Part shown: positions 18,807-27,279 of the stretch, piece by piece | Layout: each line of letters opens with the position of its first letter | Numbering within the stretch: position 1 is the stretch's first letter | Origin: CAVPTL01 sp963708725 | GTDB taxonomy: Bacteria; Actinomycetota; Thermoleophilia; Gaiellales; JAICJC01 | Length of the DNA: 64,000 nt | Assembly: GCA_963708725.1 (NCBI GenBank) | Contig: CAVPTL010000013.1 | Span: 18,945 to 82,944 of the forward strand | Direction: 5' to 3' | Translations under genes and position numbers: made by a program | The notes under the pieces: model-generated | The model's input: the letters and a program-made list of their open reading frames with translations, nothing else | What the model was told of the DNA's origin: nothing | Databases searched by the model: none

Positions 18807-19694
18807 TCACCAGTCGGCGAGCACGTTCTCGTCGCTCGGCGCGCCCGCGATGGCGGCCTCGAAGGCCGACACCTCCTCGGGGCGCATCGAATACGTGTGG
18901 GCCGTGTCGGGATACGTCCCCGATCGGACCTCGCTTGCGTAGGCCGAGACGCCGTCGGCGATGGCATCGCCGATCTCGGCGAACCGCTTCACGAACTTCG
19001 GTGCGCCCTCGTCCACGGGGCGCATGCCGAGCAGGTCGTGGAAGACGAGCACCTGGCCGTCGGTGCCGGCCCCGGCGCCGATGCCGATCGTGGGAATCGT
19101 GAGCCGCCGCGTGATCGCAGTCGCCACCGGCCCTGGGACGCACTCCAAAACGATTGCAAAGCAGCCCGCCGCCTGAAGCGCGACCGCGTCTTCGTACAGC
19201 TGGCGCGCCTGGTGCCACTCGCGACCCTGGGCCTTGTGACCGCCGAGGATGGTGGCGGTCTGCGGGGTCAAGCCGATGTGGCCCATCACCGGAATGCCGG
19301 CGCCCCTCACGGCCGCCGCCCGGCGCACGGATTCGCCGCCGCCCTCGAGCTTGATCGCGTCGGCCCGCGCCTCCTTGATGAAGCGGCCGGCGTTGCGAAC
19401 AGCCTCCTCGTTCGACACCTGGTAGCTCATGAACGGCAGGTCGCCGATCACCAGCGCGCGGTCGCAGCCGCGAGCAACGGCACGGGTGAGGATCAGCAGC
19501 TCATCCATGGTGGCACCGACCGTGGAGACCGGGTCGTGGCCAAGCACGTTGTTCGCCGCCGAGTCGCCGACGAGCACGAGGTCGACGCCGCACCGGTCGA
19601 CGATCCGGGCGGTGGGATGGTCGTAGGCCGTGATCATGACGATCGGGTCGCCGCTGATCTTCATCTCGGACAGGGCCGGTAGTGAAACCTTCAT
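18807..19694 (-). CDS. panB: 3-methyl-2-oxobutanoate hydroxymethyltransferase
   Basis: PanB makes ketopantoate from 2-oxoisovalerate and methylene-tetrahydrofolate, the first committed step to pantothenate. The 295-residue protein has the family motifs MITAYDHPTARIVD, DLVLVGDSAANNVLGHD (metal-binding Asp), DAIKLEGGGE, MGHIGLTPQTATILGGHKAQG, FAIVLECVPGPVA and TIGIGAGAGTDGQVLVFHDLLG. Its ATG overlaps the panC stop by 4 bases (19691-19694), so it is the third gene of a coupled DUF2520-panC-panB operon. Confidence 0.96.
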   Translation of the reverse strand: MKVSLPALSEMKISGDPIVMITAYDHPTARIVDRCGVDLVLVGDSAANNVLGHDPVSTVGATMDELLILTRAVARGCDRALVIGDLPFMSYQVSNEEAVRNAGRFIKEARADAIKLEGGGESVRRAAAVRGAGIPVMGHIGLTPQTATILGGHKAQGREWHQARQLYEDAVALQAAGCFAIVLECVPGPVATAITRRLTIPTIGIGAGAGTDGQVLVFHDLLGMRPVDEGAPKFVKRFAEIGDAIADGVSAYASEVRSGTYPDTAHTYSMRPEEVSAFEAAIAGAPSDENVLADW

Positions 19695-20410
19695 GTGTCC
19701 TCTAGGTGAACTGTATCTATCAGGCGGGTCGGCCCGAACCGGGCAGCGGCCACCACGATTGCTCCTGGCCGCTCATCGATCTCGACGAAGGTGGAGGGGT
19801 CGACCACCGCCAGGTAGTCGACCTCGCCATCGATCACGCCCGCGTCTCGGGCGAGCAGGCCGCGGTAAAGCGAGGGCGCACGGCGCCGCTGCTCCGCATC
19901 GAGGTAGACGTTTCGGGACGAGACGGCAAGGCCGTCGGGCTCGCGCACCGTCGGTACGGGCTTGATCTCGACCCCGAGCTCGAGATCGCTGTTCATCCGC
20001 CGGATCACGGCCAGCTGCTGGGCATCCTTCTCACCGAAGTAGGCCGCGTCGGGGCGCAGCCGTGCGAACAGCTTGGCGACCACGGTGGCCACACCGTCGA
20101 AGTGCCCTGGACGGTGGGCCCCCTCAAATCTCGTCGCCAGATCACCCACCGTGACGGTCGTGTCGAAGCCCGCCGGATACACCTGCTCGACGGTGGGTGC
20201 GTACACCTCGTCGACGCCTTCGGCGGCGGCGATCTCGCGATCGCGTTTGGGATCACGCGGGTAGTTCGCGAAGTCTTCCCCGGCGCCGAACTGGCTGGGG
20301 TTCACGAACAGACTCATGATCACGCGGTCGTGCTCGGCTCGGGCGGCGCGCAAGAGCGCCCGATGACCCTCGTGAAGCGCCCCCATCGTCGGCACCAGCG
20401 CGACGGTCAC
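19691..20410 (-). CDS. panC: Pantothenate synthetase (short N-terminus)
   Basis: PanC condenses pantoate and beta-alanine using ATP. The motifs VPTMGALHEGHRALL, FVNPSQFGAGEDFANYPR, YFGEKDAQQLAVIRRM and GLAVSSRNVYL are all present, covering the HIGH-like ATP site and the KMSKS-like SSRN region. At 239 residues it is shorter than the usual 270-290. The start GTG 20410 lies only six residues before VPTMG, so the usual N-terminal strand-helix is missing. The GTG overlaps the stop of the upstream DUF2520 gene (20407-20410) and the gene's own stop overlaps panB, so the compact start appears genuine. Confidence 0.93.
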   Translation of the reverse strand: MTVALVPTMGALHEGHRALLRAARAEHDRVIMSLFVNPSQFGAGEDFANYPRDPKRDREIAAAEGVDEVYAPTVEQVYPAGFDTTVTVGDLATRFEGAHRPGHFDGVATVVAKLFARLRPDAAYFGEKDAQQLAVIRRMNSDLELGVEIKPVPTVREPDGLAVSSRNVYLDAEQRRRAPSLYRGLLARDAGVIDGEVDYLAVVDPSTFVEIDERPGAIVVAAARFGPTRLIDTVHLEDT

Positions 20411-21132
20411 AGGAGACCTCGCACAGCGTCTGCCGAACGCTCGGAAACCAGCGGTAAGGTGGCGCGCCCAAGCACCCGGTAGAGCGGCTCGAGCTCGGGC
20501 CCGATGGCGGCCAGATGCATCGCCACCGTCTCGGCATCGCCGCGGGCGATCGGGCCGGTGGGGGGCCGACCGGCAACCTCGAGCGTGCGCTCCTGGAGCG
20601 GTCGCAACACCTCCAGCGCCTGGTCTCGCTCGAGGCCACTTCGTTCGAGCAGCGACACGGCGACCGCCGTGAGCGTGACCAGGTAGTTCGATGCCATCGT
20701 CGAGGCCGCGTGATAGGTGGGTTTGGCCTCATCAGCGAGGGCGAAGGGGGTCATTCCCAACTCGCGCGCCAACTGCGATCCGACCGCCGTATCGCCGCTC
20801 ACGGCCGCGAACGACCCGACGAGTTGATCCGGTCCCAGCTCGGGATCGACGGTCTGCATCGGGTGCACCGACGCTTTGGGTCCGGAGACGGCATCCAGGG
20901 CGTGAACAGTGATTGCCCCCGAGAAATGGATCACGGCGCAGTCAGGAGCCAGCCGGGGGGCGAGCCCGGCGCAGACCGAAGCGATGGCGGCGTCGGGGGT
21001 CGCGACCAGTAGCCTGCGGCAGCCGTCGAGTGCGGGCTCCTGGCCGTGGCCGACGAGCTGCGAGCCCTCGAGCCGGGCTGCCACCGTCCGGCCGACCCGG
21101 CCGGCGCCGATCACCGTGGTGTCGCGATGCAC
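20407..21132 (-). CDS. Rossmann-like/DUF2520 protein linked to pantothenate synthesis
   Basis: This 241-residue protein starts at GTG 21132. It has a Rossmann nucleotide-binding motif VIGAGRVGRTVAARL (residues about 7-21), a VIHFSGAITVHAL segment and the DUF2520 helical domain (TYHAASTMASNYLVTLTAVA). The architecture resembles ketopantoate reductase and other 6-phosphogluconate-dehydrogenase-like enzymes. Coupling to panC and panB suggests it supplies the ketopantoate-to-pantoate reduction missing from this operon. That role is inferred from context. The promoter region is shared with the divergent FmdB-type gene. Confidence 0.82.
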   Translation of the reverse strand: MHRDTTVIGAGRVGRTVAARLEGSQLVGHGQEPALDGCRRLLVATPDAAIASVCAGLAPRLAPDCAVIHFSGAITVHALDAVSGPKASVHPMQTVDPELGPDQLVGSFAAVSGDTAVGSQLARELGMTPFALADEAKPTYHAASTMASNYLVTLTAVAVSLLERSGLERDQALEVLRPLQERTLEVAGRPPTGPIARGDAETVAMHLAAIGPELEPLYRVLGRATLPLVSERSADAVRGLL

Positions 21133-21173
21133 GGTCCCGAGCTTAGAGCGTGGTGCTTCGATATGCTGCGCCT
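21133..21173. promoter_or_regulatory. Divergent promoter between the pantothenate operon and the FmdB gene
   Basis: Only 41 bases separate two divergent GTG starts. On the minus strand TAAGCT (21140-21145) is 7 bases from the DUF2520 start. On the plus strand TATGCT (21162-21167) is 6 bases from the FmdB start. Both mRNAs would be leaderless, and each promoter's -35 region would overlap the other's -10. Confidence 0.5.
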
Positions 21174-21383
21174 GTGCCTATCTATGAGTATCTGTGCGCG
21201 GGTTGCTCGACGGAGTTCGAGGAGCTTGTGCCGCTGAGCGGGCCATCGTCGGTGCAGTGTCCCGACTGCGGCAGCGAGACCGTCACCAAGCTGCTCTCGT
21301 CATTTGCCACCAACCGGCCTGAGGGCGCGATGGTCGGCGGCGGTGGCGGCGGTTGCTGTGGCGGGTCGTGCGGCTGCGGCTGA
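21174..21383 (+). CDS. FmdB-family zinc ribbon protein
   Basis: This 69-residue protein starts at GTG 21174 (MPIYEYLCAGCSTEFEEL). Two CXXC pairs (CAGC and CPDC) form the zinc ribbon that defines the FmdB/CxxC_CXXC_SSSS family. The C-terminus is a Gly/Cys-rich tail (GGGGGGCCGGSCGCG), common in actinobacterial members. The function is unproven; FmdB was named as a regulator of formamidase expression. It is followed 27 bases later by the uracil-DNA glycosylase gene, probably in one transcript. Confidence 0.85.
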   Translation: MPIYEYLCAGCSTEFEELVPLSGPSSVQCPDCGSETVTKLLSSFATNRPEGAMVGGGGGGCCGGSCGCG

Positions 21384-21410
21384 CCGTCCGGTAGCGGTGC
21401 GACAATCACC

Positions 21411-22094
21411 GTGGTGAACGACGACGCAGCCACCCGACGTCTTCAGCTCGAGCAGCACAGTGCCGAATGGCGCGGCTGTACCAAGTGCGCACTCGCCGAG
21501 ACTCGCACCCAGGTCGTGATCGGAGCCGGTGACTCCGACGCCGACCTGATGTTCGTCGGCGAGGCCCCGGGGTTCCACGAGGACAAGCAGGGCATCCCGT
21601 TCGTCGGCCAGGCCGGGAAGCTGCTGGACTCGTTGCTGGCCGAGATTGGTCTCGACCGCAGCCAGGTCTACATCGCCAACGTGCTGAAGTGCCGCCCTCC
21701 GGGAAACCGCGACCCCCTGCCCGACGAGATCGCCGCCTGTGAGACGCACCTGTTCAAGCAGGTCGAGCTGATCCAACCGCGGGTGATCTGCACTCTCGGC
21801 AACTTCGCCACCAAGCTCTTGACCGGCCAGCCCTACGGCATCACCCGCGTACGCGGCCAGGCCCAGCCGCATCGGATCGCGGGCGTCGAACTCTCGATCT
21901 TCCCGATCTATCACCCCGCGGCGGCGCTCTATACGCCCTCCATGCTGGACACGCTGCGCGAGGACATCGGGCGCCTACCTGAACTCCTCACCGGGCGACC
22001 GGTCGCGCCGGTTCGAGCCGCGGCCCCGTCGCCGCCGCAGCCGAGTCCGGCGGTGGATCACGAGCCAGAATTCGCTCAGCTGGGCCTGTTCTAA
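21411..22094 (+). CDS. Uracil-DNA glycosylase, family 4 (iron-sulfur)
   Basis: This 227-residue protein removes uracil from DNA. The family 4 signature is complete: GEAPGFHEDKQGIPFVGQAG (about 46-65), the four Fe-S cysteines (CTKC near residue 23, KCRPPGNRDP and ICTLGNFA), and the C-terminal YHPAAALYTP motif. The last 35 residues are a Pro-rich tail ending FAQLGLF. Two GTG codons in tandem at 21411 and 21414 could start translation. It precedes the tsaE gene by 31 bases and may be co-transcribed with it. Confidence 0.9.
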   Translation: MVNDDAATRRLQLEQHSAEWRGCTKCALAETRTQVVIGAGDSDADLMFVGEAPGFHEDKQGIPFVGQAGKLLDSLLAEIGLDRSQVYIANVLKCRPPGNRDPLPDEIAACETHLFKQVELIQPRVICTLGNFATKLLTGQPYGITRVRGQAQPHRIAGVELSIFPIYHPAAALYTPSMLDTLREDIGRLPELLTGRPVAPVRAAAPSPPQPSPAVDHEPEFAQLGLF

Positions 22095-22125
22095 CCTCGC
22101 CCAGACCGAGGCGGCGGCGACCCGG

Positions 22126-22527
22126 GTGGCGGCGGTGCTCGAGTCGGGAGACGTCGTCAACGTGAGCGGTGAGATGGGAGCGGGAAAGACCGCCTTCGTG
22201 CGCGCGGCATGTATCGCGTTGGGGGTCACCGAGCGGGTCACGAGTCCCACCTACACGGTTGGACATCGCTACTCCTCGCCGACGGGGCCGGTGTCGCACC
22301 TTGACCTCTACCGCTCGCACGGCCTCACCGAGGAGGAGTGGGCCGATCTCGAGCCGTACTTCGACTCGGGCATTGCGTTCGTCGAGTGGCCCCAGGCCGG
22401 AGAGGGTGTGTTGCCGACTCCCCGGATGGGCGTGACCATTCTGATCACTGGGGTCGATGCTAGGCTGGTCGTGGTTCAAACGACCGATTCCGATGTGGCC
22501 GCCGCGCTTGATCATCCTTTCCCTTGA
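22126..22527 (+). CDS. tsaE: tRNA t6A synthesis ATPase TsaE
   Basis: TsaE is the ATPase that, with TsaB and TsaD, makes N6-threonylcarbamoyladenosine in ANN-decoding tRNAs. The P-loop GEMGAGKT lies at about residues 15-22. TSPTYTVGHRY, HLDLYRS and FVEWPQAGEGVLP (with the conserved EW) follow. GTG 22126 is given as start, but in-frame codons upstream (LAQTEAAATR) look like the usual N-terminal helix, so the true start may lie about 10 codons earlier at a non-standard codon. The 3' end overlaps the start of tsaB by 35 bases. Confidence 0.88.
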   Translation: MAAVLESGDVVNVSGEMGAGKTAFVRAACIALGVTERVTSPTYTVGHRYSSPTGPVSHLDLYRSHGLTEEEWADLEPYFDSGIAFVEWPQAGEGVLPTPRMGVTILITGVDARLVVVQTTDSDVAAALDHPFP

Positions 22528-23140
22528 TACCGCGACAGACGTCGCCACCTCATGCGTCTCGGTGGATGGCGAGGTCATCGGTGAGACCGCGACTCGAGGC
22601 CGATCGCGGAGCGCCCAGCACGTGCTCGAGGACGTTCGTGTCGTGCTCGCAGGTGGAGGCTTGGAGCTCGGTCAGCTGAACGCGATTGTGGTCGGGCGCG
22701 GGCCCGGCACCTTCACCGGCCTTCGGATCGGAATCGCCACCGCCCGCGGTCTGGGCATGGCCCTCGGCATCCCCGTCAGCGGAGTCTCGACGCTCGACGC
22801 CCTGCTCCAGGGGGACGGGGTGCAGGTCGCGTGCATTGACGCTCGCCGGGGCGAGGTGTTCGCCGCCGGTGCCGGGATTGAACCGCAGGCGCTCAGCCCG
22901 CAGCGGCTGGCAGCCATGCTGCCCGTCGGCGCCACGGTGGCCGGCGACGGTGCGGTGCTCTACCGCCAGTGCTTTACCGATGCCGTCGTCGCCGAGGATG
23001 ATTCGCCGCTCCACATCCCCTGGGCCCGTCACCACGCCGCACTGATCGAGAGCGCCGTCGAGGCCGAGCCGCTGTACCTGCGTGTGCCCGATGCCGAGCG
23101 CAACCTTGCAGACGCCGAGACCCGGAGGGCAGCCGTATGA
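22493..23140 (+). CDS. tsaB: tRNA threonylcarbamoyladenosine synthesis protein TsaB
   Basis: TsaB is an ASKHA-fold partner of TsaD. The 215-residue protein starts MWPPRLIILSLDTATDVATS (ATG 22493; TTG 22508 is an alternative) and has the diagnostic VVGRGPGTFTGLRIGIATARGLG stretch (about 60-82), then VSTLDALLQ and ACIDARRGEVFAAG. It ends by overlapping rimI with ATGA. Length is normal for TsaB without the extended C-terminal domain. Confidence 0.9.
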   Translation: MWPPRLIILSLDTATDVATSCVSVDGEVIGETATRGRSRSAQHVLEDVRVVLAGGGLELGQLNAIVVGRGPGTFTGLRIGIATARGLGMALGIPVSGVSTLDALLQGDGVQVACIDARRGEVFAAGAGIEPQALSPQRLAAMLPVGATVAGDGAVLYRQCFTDAVVAEDDSPLHIPWARHHAALIESAVEAEPLYLRVPDAERNLADAETRRAAV

Positions 23141-23592
23141 TGACCGCCGTCGACTTCCGGCGCCTGGCTGCGAGCGATCTGGACGGCATCGAGGAGATCG
23201 AACGCCGGGCCTATCCGACGCCGTGGTCGCGCTCGATGTTCGCGGGAGAGCTGGCCAAGCCGGGCGGCTTCTGCGTCGGTGCGTTCCAGGGCGAGGAGAT
23301 GCTCGGGTATGTGATCGTGTCGAAGTACGTCGACGCCTGGCACATCATGAATATCGCCGTCGACGAACCGTTTCGCGGGCGAGGGGTTGCGCGGGCTCTG
23401 CTCGAGCATCTGTTCGTCAGCACCGAGTCCGACGCCGACCGCGGCTACACGCTCGAGGTGCGGGTCTCGAATGCCGTCGCGATCCACCTGTACGAGCAGC
23501 TCGGATTTGTTGGCACCGGCGTTCGCCGCGGGTACTACACCGACAACCGCGAGGACGCTGTGATCATGTGGCGCGATCACCTGGAAACGTGA
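23137..23592 (+). CDS. rimI: Ribosomal protein S18 alanine N-acetyltransferase
   Basis: RimI acetylates the N-terminal alanine of ribosomal protein S18. This 151-residue GNAT protein has DLDGIEEIERRAYPTPWS, the acetyl-CoA loop RGRGVARALLEHL, HIMNIAVDEPF before it, and LEVRVSNAVAIHLYEQLGF plus GVRRGYYTDNREDAVIM, all hallmark RimI segments. It sits between tsaB and tsaD with 4-base overlaps at both ends, a very common actinobacterial arrangement. Confidence 0.93.
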   Translation: MMTAVDFRRLAASDLDGIEEIERRAYPTPWSRSMFAGELAKPGGFCVGAFQGEEMLGYVIVSKYVDAWHIMNIAVDEPFRGRGVARALLEHLFVSTESDADRGYTLEVRVSNAVAIHLYEQLGFVGTGVRRGYYTDNREDAVIMWRDHLET

Positions 23593-24587
23593 GCCGGCAG
23601 CTGATCCTGGGGATCGAGACGTCGTGTGACGAGACCGCGGCGGCCGTGATCGACGGTGACGGGGTGATTGCCGCCAACGTGGTTGCGTCGCAGGCCGACC
23701 TGCACGCTCGCTTCGGGGGAGTCGTCCCGGAGGTGGCATCACGCCGCCACCTCGAGCTGATCACACCGGTGATCGAGACTGCGCTCGAGCAGGCGGGTGC
23801 AACGCTGGATGACCTGTCGGCGGTGGCGGTCACCGAGGGACCGGGGCTGATCGGGGCACTGCTGGTGGGACTGGCGACGGCCAAGGCGATCGCGTTTGCG
23901 CGTGGCTTGCCGCTGACGCCTGTGAACCATCTGCACGGCCACGTGGCGTCCCTCTATCTCGCACCCGACCCGTTCGAACCACCATTTCTCTGCCTCCTGG
24001 CGTCAGGTGGGCACACGATCCTGGCCGAGGTGCACGAACGCGGGGACTTCATCCCCATCGGGTCGTCGCTCGACGACGCCGCCGGCGAGGCGTTCGACAA
24101 GGGAGCGCGCCTGCTCGGACTCGGCTATCCCGGCGGCGCAGAGCTCGAACGGCTCGGCGCCGCCGGCGATCCGCAGGCCTACACCTTCCCGACCGCGATG
24201 ATCGGCCGGCCGGGGTTCGACTTCTCGTTCAGCGGACTCAAGACCGCCCTGCGCCACGCGGTCCTGGAGCATCCCGAGGCAGCCGACAGACCGCATCTGG
24301 CCGCCTCGTATCAGGCGGCGATCGTGCGCTCGCTGGTGTCTCGCACCGCCGACGCGATCGACGCAACCGGGCACACACAGGTCGCGCTGGTGGGCGGGGT
24401 GGCGGCCAACGGAGTGCTGCGCGAGGCCCTGCGGGCGACTGCCGCCTCGCACGGTGCCGAGCTGCGGGCCGCACCGCTGGCACTGTGCTCCGACAATGCC
24501 GTCATGATCGCCTCGGCGGCGCGCTACTCGCCCGCGATCGCCTACCCCGAGTACCTCACCCGGGATGCCTTCGCAGCCGTCGCGTGA
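23589..24587 (+). CDS. tsaD: tRNA N6-adenosine threonylcarbamoyltransferase TsaD
   Basis: TsaD transfers the threonylcarbamoyl group to A37 of tRNA. The 332-residue protein starts at GTG 23589 (MSRQLILGIETSCDETAAAV). It has the metal-binding HLHGHVASL (HxxxH), LLASGGHTIL, the FDKGARLLGLGYPGG loop, FSFSGLKTALRH, GGVAANGVLRE and CSDNAVMIA. The GTG overlaps the rimI stop, and the gene's own stop overlaps the glutaredoxin-type gene by 4 bases. Confidence 0.95.
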   Translation: MSRQLILGIETSCDETAAAVIDGDGVIAANVVASQADLHARFGGVVPEVASRRHLELITPVIETALEQAGATLDDLSAVAVTEGPGLIGALLVGLATAKAIAFARGLPLTPVNHLHGHVASLYLAPDPFEPPFLCLLASGGHTILAEVHERGDFIPIGSSLDDAAGEAFDKGARLLGLGYPGGAELERLGAAGDPQAYTFPTAMIGRPGFDFSFSGLKTALRHAVLEHPEAADRPHLAASYQAAIVRSLVSRTADAIDATGHTQVALVGGVAANGVLREALRATAASHGAELRAAPLALCSDNAVMIASAARYSPAIAYPEYLTRDAFAAVA

Positions 24588-24841
24588 GCGTCGAGGTGGT
24601 CATCTACACGGGTCGCGACTGCCATCTGTGCGATGTCGCCAAGACCGAACTCGAGACGCACCGCGAACGCCTTGGACTGGACATCCAGGTGGTCGATATC
24701 ACGGGGGATGCCGACCTCGAGGCGCGGTTTCGAGACCAGATTCCGGTGGTATTCATCGCCGGTCGCAAGGCGTTCAAGTTCCGCGTCGACACGGATGACC
24801 TCGAGCGGCGGGTGCGTCTGGCCCAGCAGTCGGGGGCGTGA
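24584..24841 (+). CDS. Glutaredoxin-like thioredoxin-fold protein
   Basis: This 85-residue protein starts at GTG 24584, overlapping tsaD. It has a CXXC active site (GRDCHLCDVAK, Cys about 13 and 16) and the cis-Pro loop (QIPVVFIAGRKAFKFRVD). The size fits the glutaredoxin-like/DUF836 family of small thiol oxidoreductases. It lies between the t6A genes and the redox repressor rex, so a role in thiol homeostasis is plausible. Its partners are unknown. Confidence 0.83.
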   Translation: MSVEVVIYTGRDCHLCDVAKTELETHRERLGLDIQVVDITGDADLEARFRDQIPVVFIAGRKAFKFRVDTDDLERRVRLAQQSGA

Positions 24842-24943
24842 CAGGTTCGATCCGTTTGAATCGAAGGTTGCCGCCCCCGTGGTCCATCTCGATCGTTAGA
24901 CTTCCCCCTCGTGTTGCATGAACCCACCACTAAGGGAGAGACG

Positions 24944-25567
24944 TTGCCCGCAGAAAGATTGACGGTCGGAGTCGCCGCTCGTCTATCCCGTTACCTTCAA
25001 GTCCTGACCCAGGCAAAGAAAATGGGCCGGGATTCGATCTCCTCACAGGAGATCGGCGAGTACACGAACGTGAACGCCACCCAGATCCGTCGCGATCTTT
25101 CCGGCTTCGGAAAGTTCGGTAAGCGCGGGGTTGGGTACAACATCGACTACCTGATCGTCGAGATCCGCAAGATCCTGCGGACGTCGGGTCAGCACAACAT
25201 CGCCCTGATCGGCGCCGGCTCCCTGGGCCAGGCGATCGCAAAATCGCCGGCCTTTGCCGACCATGGCTTCAACATCACCGCCGTCTTCGATACCGACCCG
25301 GTCAAGATCGGTGAGGCCATCGACGACATGCACGTGCAGAGCATGACCGACCTCAACGAGACGGTACGTGACCGCAACATCATCGTCGGCGTGCTGGCGG
25401 TGCCCGAGGCGGCGGCCCAGGCCGCGGCCAACGCGCTGGTGGATGCCGATGTGAAGATCATCTTCAACTACGCCGACGCGCTGATCGACACACCGTCGGA
25501 CGTGACTGTGCACCGTTCGAGCCCGGTGGTCGAGCTGTTGCACGCGCTGTACTTCCACCTGACATAG
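24944..25567 (+). CDS. rex: Redox-sensing transcriptional repressor Rex
   Basis: Rex senses the NADH/NAD+ ratio and represses respiratory and fermentative genes. The 207-residue protein has the winged-helix part (RLSRYLQVLTQAKKMGRDSI, then SSQEIGEYTNVNATQIRRDL), the wing FGKFGKRGVGYNID, the Rossmann NADH site IALIGAGSLGQAIA and the C-terminal domain-swap helix ending SSPVVELLHALYFHLT. TTG 24944 is chosen because AAGGGAGAG precedes it by about 5 bases. GTG 24911 is in frame upstream but has no such signal. The gene is positioned just before a two-component system. Confidence 0.93.
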   Translation: MPAERLTVGVAARLSRYLQVLTQAKKMGRDSISSQEIGEYTNVNATQIRRDLSGFGKFGKRGVGYNIDYLIVEIRKILRTSGQHNIALIGAGSLGQAIAKSPAFADHGFNITAVFDTDPVKIGEAIDDMHVQSMTDLNETVRDRNIIVGVLAVPEAAAQAAANALVDADVKIIFNYADALIDTPSDVTVHRSSPVVELLHALYFHLT

Positions 25568-25614
25568 GCGTTCGCCCGCCCGAAAGCGGTGCGGTCGATT
25601 GACTTGATGGCGGG

Positions 25615-27276
25615 GTGAGCCTCAACCGCCCCGCGCACCCGTCGATTGCCGGGGGAGTGATGCACGCTTCGAACTCCTTCGGTCGCGACCGCCGCTACCG
25701 CCTGCTTGTCGATGCCGTGTCCGATGCCGTGGCCGTGGTGGTCGGCGGCTGCATCGTTGAGATCAATCCCGCCTTCACCGCGGTGTTCGGCTACTCCGAG
25801 ACCGAGGTCAGCGGGGTCGAGCTCGAACGGCTGTTCCTCGGGGACGGAGACGAGCAGCGAGTCGGCCGCACCCACAGCGGGTCGCTGCGGCAGCTCGAGG
25901 TGACCGAGCGTGCGATTCCGCCCGGTGGCGATGCCCTCATGATCGTGATGCGCGACGTCACCGAACGAAACGCGGCCAAGCACGAGGCCGACGAACTCGC
26001 CTACCAGTATGCGGCCGACCTCACAGCTGTCGCCCAGGTGGCGCGCCGACTGCCGCGCACCACCGACCCGAATGCCGCACGGGGTGCGATCTGTCAGGCC
26101 CTGCTGGAGGTCTGTGACGGAACGCTCGCGGTGTTGATGGAGCCCGACGGCCAGTCGGGTCTGGTCTCGACCGGTTTTGCGGGCGGCCGCGGTGGCTCGA
26201 CGTCGTTGCGAGTCGCGGTGGACGAGGCGGGATCGGCCACCGCGGACGTGTTCTCGTCGGGCGAGCCGTTCTTCATCGCCGATCTCGCGCTCTACGACGA
26301 CGTCTCACCGCGACTTGCCGCCGCCACCGGGATCGTGTCGGCGCTGTGGCAGCCAGTGCTGCGTGACGGTTGTGTGGTCGGCGTATTGCTCGTGGGCTGG
26401 GATCGGCCCGTGATGCACCTGTCTGACCGAGCGGCGGCGGTGGCCGGGCTGTTTGCCGCCGAGGCCGCAGTCGCGATCGAGCGGGCCGACTTCCTGGCGC
26501 AACTCGAAGCGCTCAACCGGGCGCTCGAGATGCAGCTGGAGGCGCTGCGGATGTCTGACCAGCTGAAGACCGACTTCGTCTCGAGCGTGTCGCATGAGCT
26601 TCGCACCCCGCTGACCGCAATCCTCGGATATGTCGAGATGCTGGCCTGCGAGGCCGCCGGAGCGATCTCACCCGAGCAGGCGGAGTTCCTCGACATCGTC
26701 GATCACAACGCCCGTCGCCTGGAGTCCCTGATCACCGATCTGCTGACCCTTTCCGGCGTCGAGAGCGGCAATCTGGCGATCCGGGCGGAGGCCACCGACC
26801 TCGGGTCGCTGATCGAGCGCGCGATCCGCGACCAGGTGCTGACGCTCAACGCCCGGCGCCTGGAGGTGATCGCGCGACTCCCCGAGCGGCGGGTGATCGC
26901 GAGTATCGATTCGGAGCGGATCGAGCAGGTGCTCGCCAACCTGCTCTCCAATGCGGCAAAGTTCACGCCGGTCGAGGGCACGGTCGAGGTCACGCTCTCG
27001 ATCCACGACACGGGGCGCATCCGGCAGGCACGCGTTGAGGTGGCCGATTCGGGAATCGGTATCCCGAGCGAAGACCTGCCGCGCCTGTTCGAGCGATTCT
27101 TTCGCGCACGCAACGCCACCGATCAGGCCATCCAGGGCACCGGTCTTGGTCTGGCCATCTGCTGCGCGATCGTCGAGGCCCATCAGGGCCGGCTCAACAT
27201 CCAAAGCGAGCTGGGAAAAGGCACCACTGTGACGGTGCTGCTTCCGCTGCTCGAACCCTCGCCTGAAGGAGGCTGA
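25615..27276 (+). CDS. Sensor histidine kinase (PAS-GAF-HisKA-HATPase)
   Basis: This 553-residue protein has no transmembrane segments, so it senses a cytoplasmic signal. A PAS domain occupies about residues 27-120 (FGYSETEVSGVELERLF, MRDVTERNAA) and a GAF domain about 135-295. A short coiled helix follows, then the HisKA box VSSVSHELRTPLTAILGY (phospho-acceptor His about 327), and the ATPase domain with N box LSNAAKFT, G1 DSGIGIP, F box FERFF and G2 GTGLGLAI. It is followed 3 bases later by a receiver-only response regulator, its probable partner. The stimulus cannot be read from sequence. Confidence 0.93.
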   Translation: MSLNRPAHPSIAGGVMHASNSFGRDRRYRLLVDAVSDAVAVVVGGCIVEINPAFTAVFGYSETEVSGVELERLFLGDGDEQRVGRTHSGSLRQLEVTERAIPPGGDALMIVMRDVTERNAAKHEADELAYQYAADLTAVAQVARRLPRTTDPNAARGAICQALLEVCDGTLAVLMEPDGQSGLVSTGFAGGRGGSTSLRVAVDEAGSATADVFSSGEPFFIADLALYDDVSPRLAAATGIVSALWQPVLRDGCVVGVLLVGWDRPVMHLSDRAAAVAGLFAAEAAVAIERADFLAQLEALNRALEMQLEALRMSDQLKTDFVSSVSHELRTPLTAILGYVEMLACEAAGAISPEQAEFLDIVDHNARRLESLITDLLTLSGVESGNLAIRAEATDLGSLIERAIRDQVLTLNARRLEVIARLPERRVIASIDSERIEQVLANLLSNAAKFTPVEGTVEVTLSIHDTGRIRQARVEVADSGIGIPSEDLPRLFERFFRARNATDQAIQGTGLGLAICCAIVEAHQGRLNIQSELGKGTTVTVLLPLLEPSPEGG

Positions 27277-27279
27277 TCG

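Noticed and set aside
20407..20460. A frameshift joining the end of the DUF2520 gene to a longer PanC N-terminus
   Set aside because: The upstream frame is fully accounted for by the conserved DUF2520 C-terminus, and the GTGA overlap is typical of this genome, so the short PanC start appears genuine.
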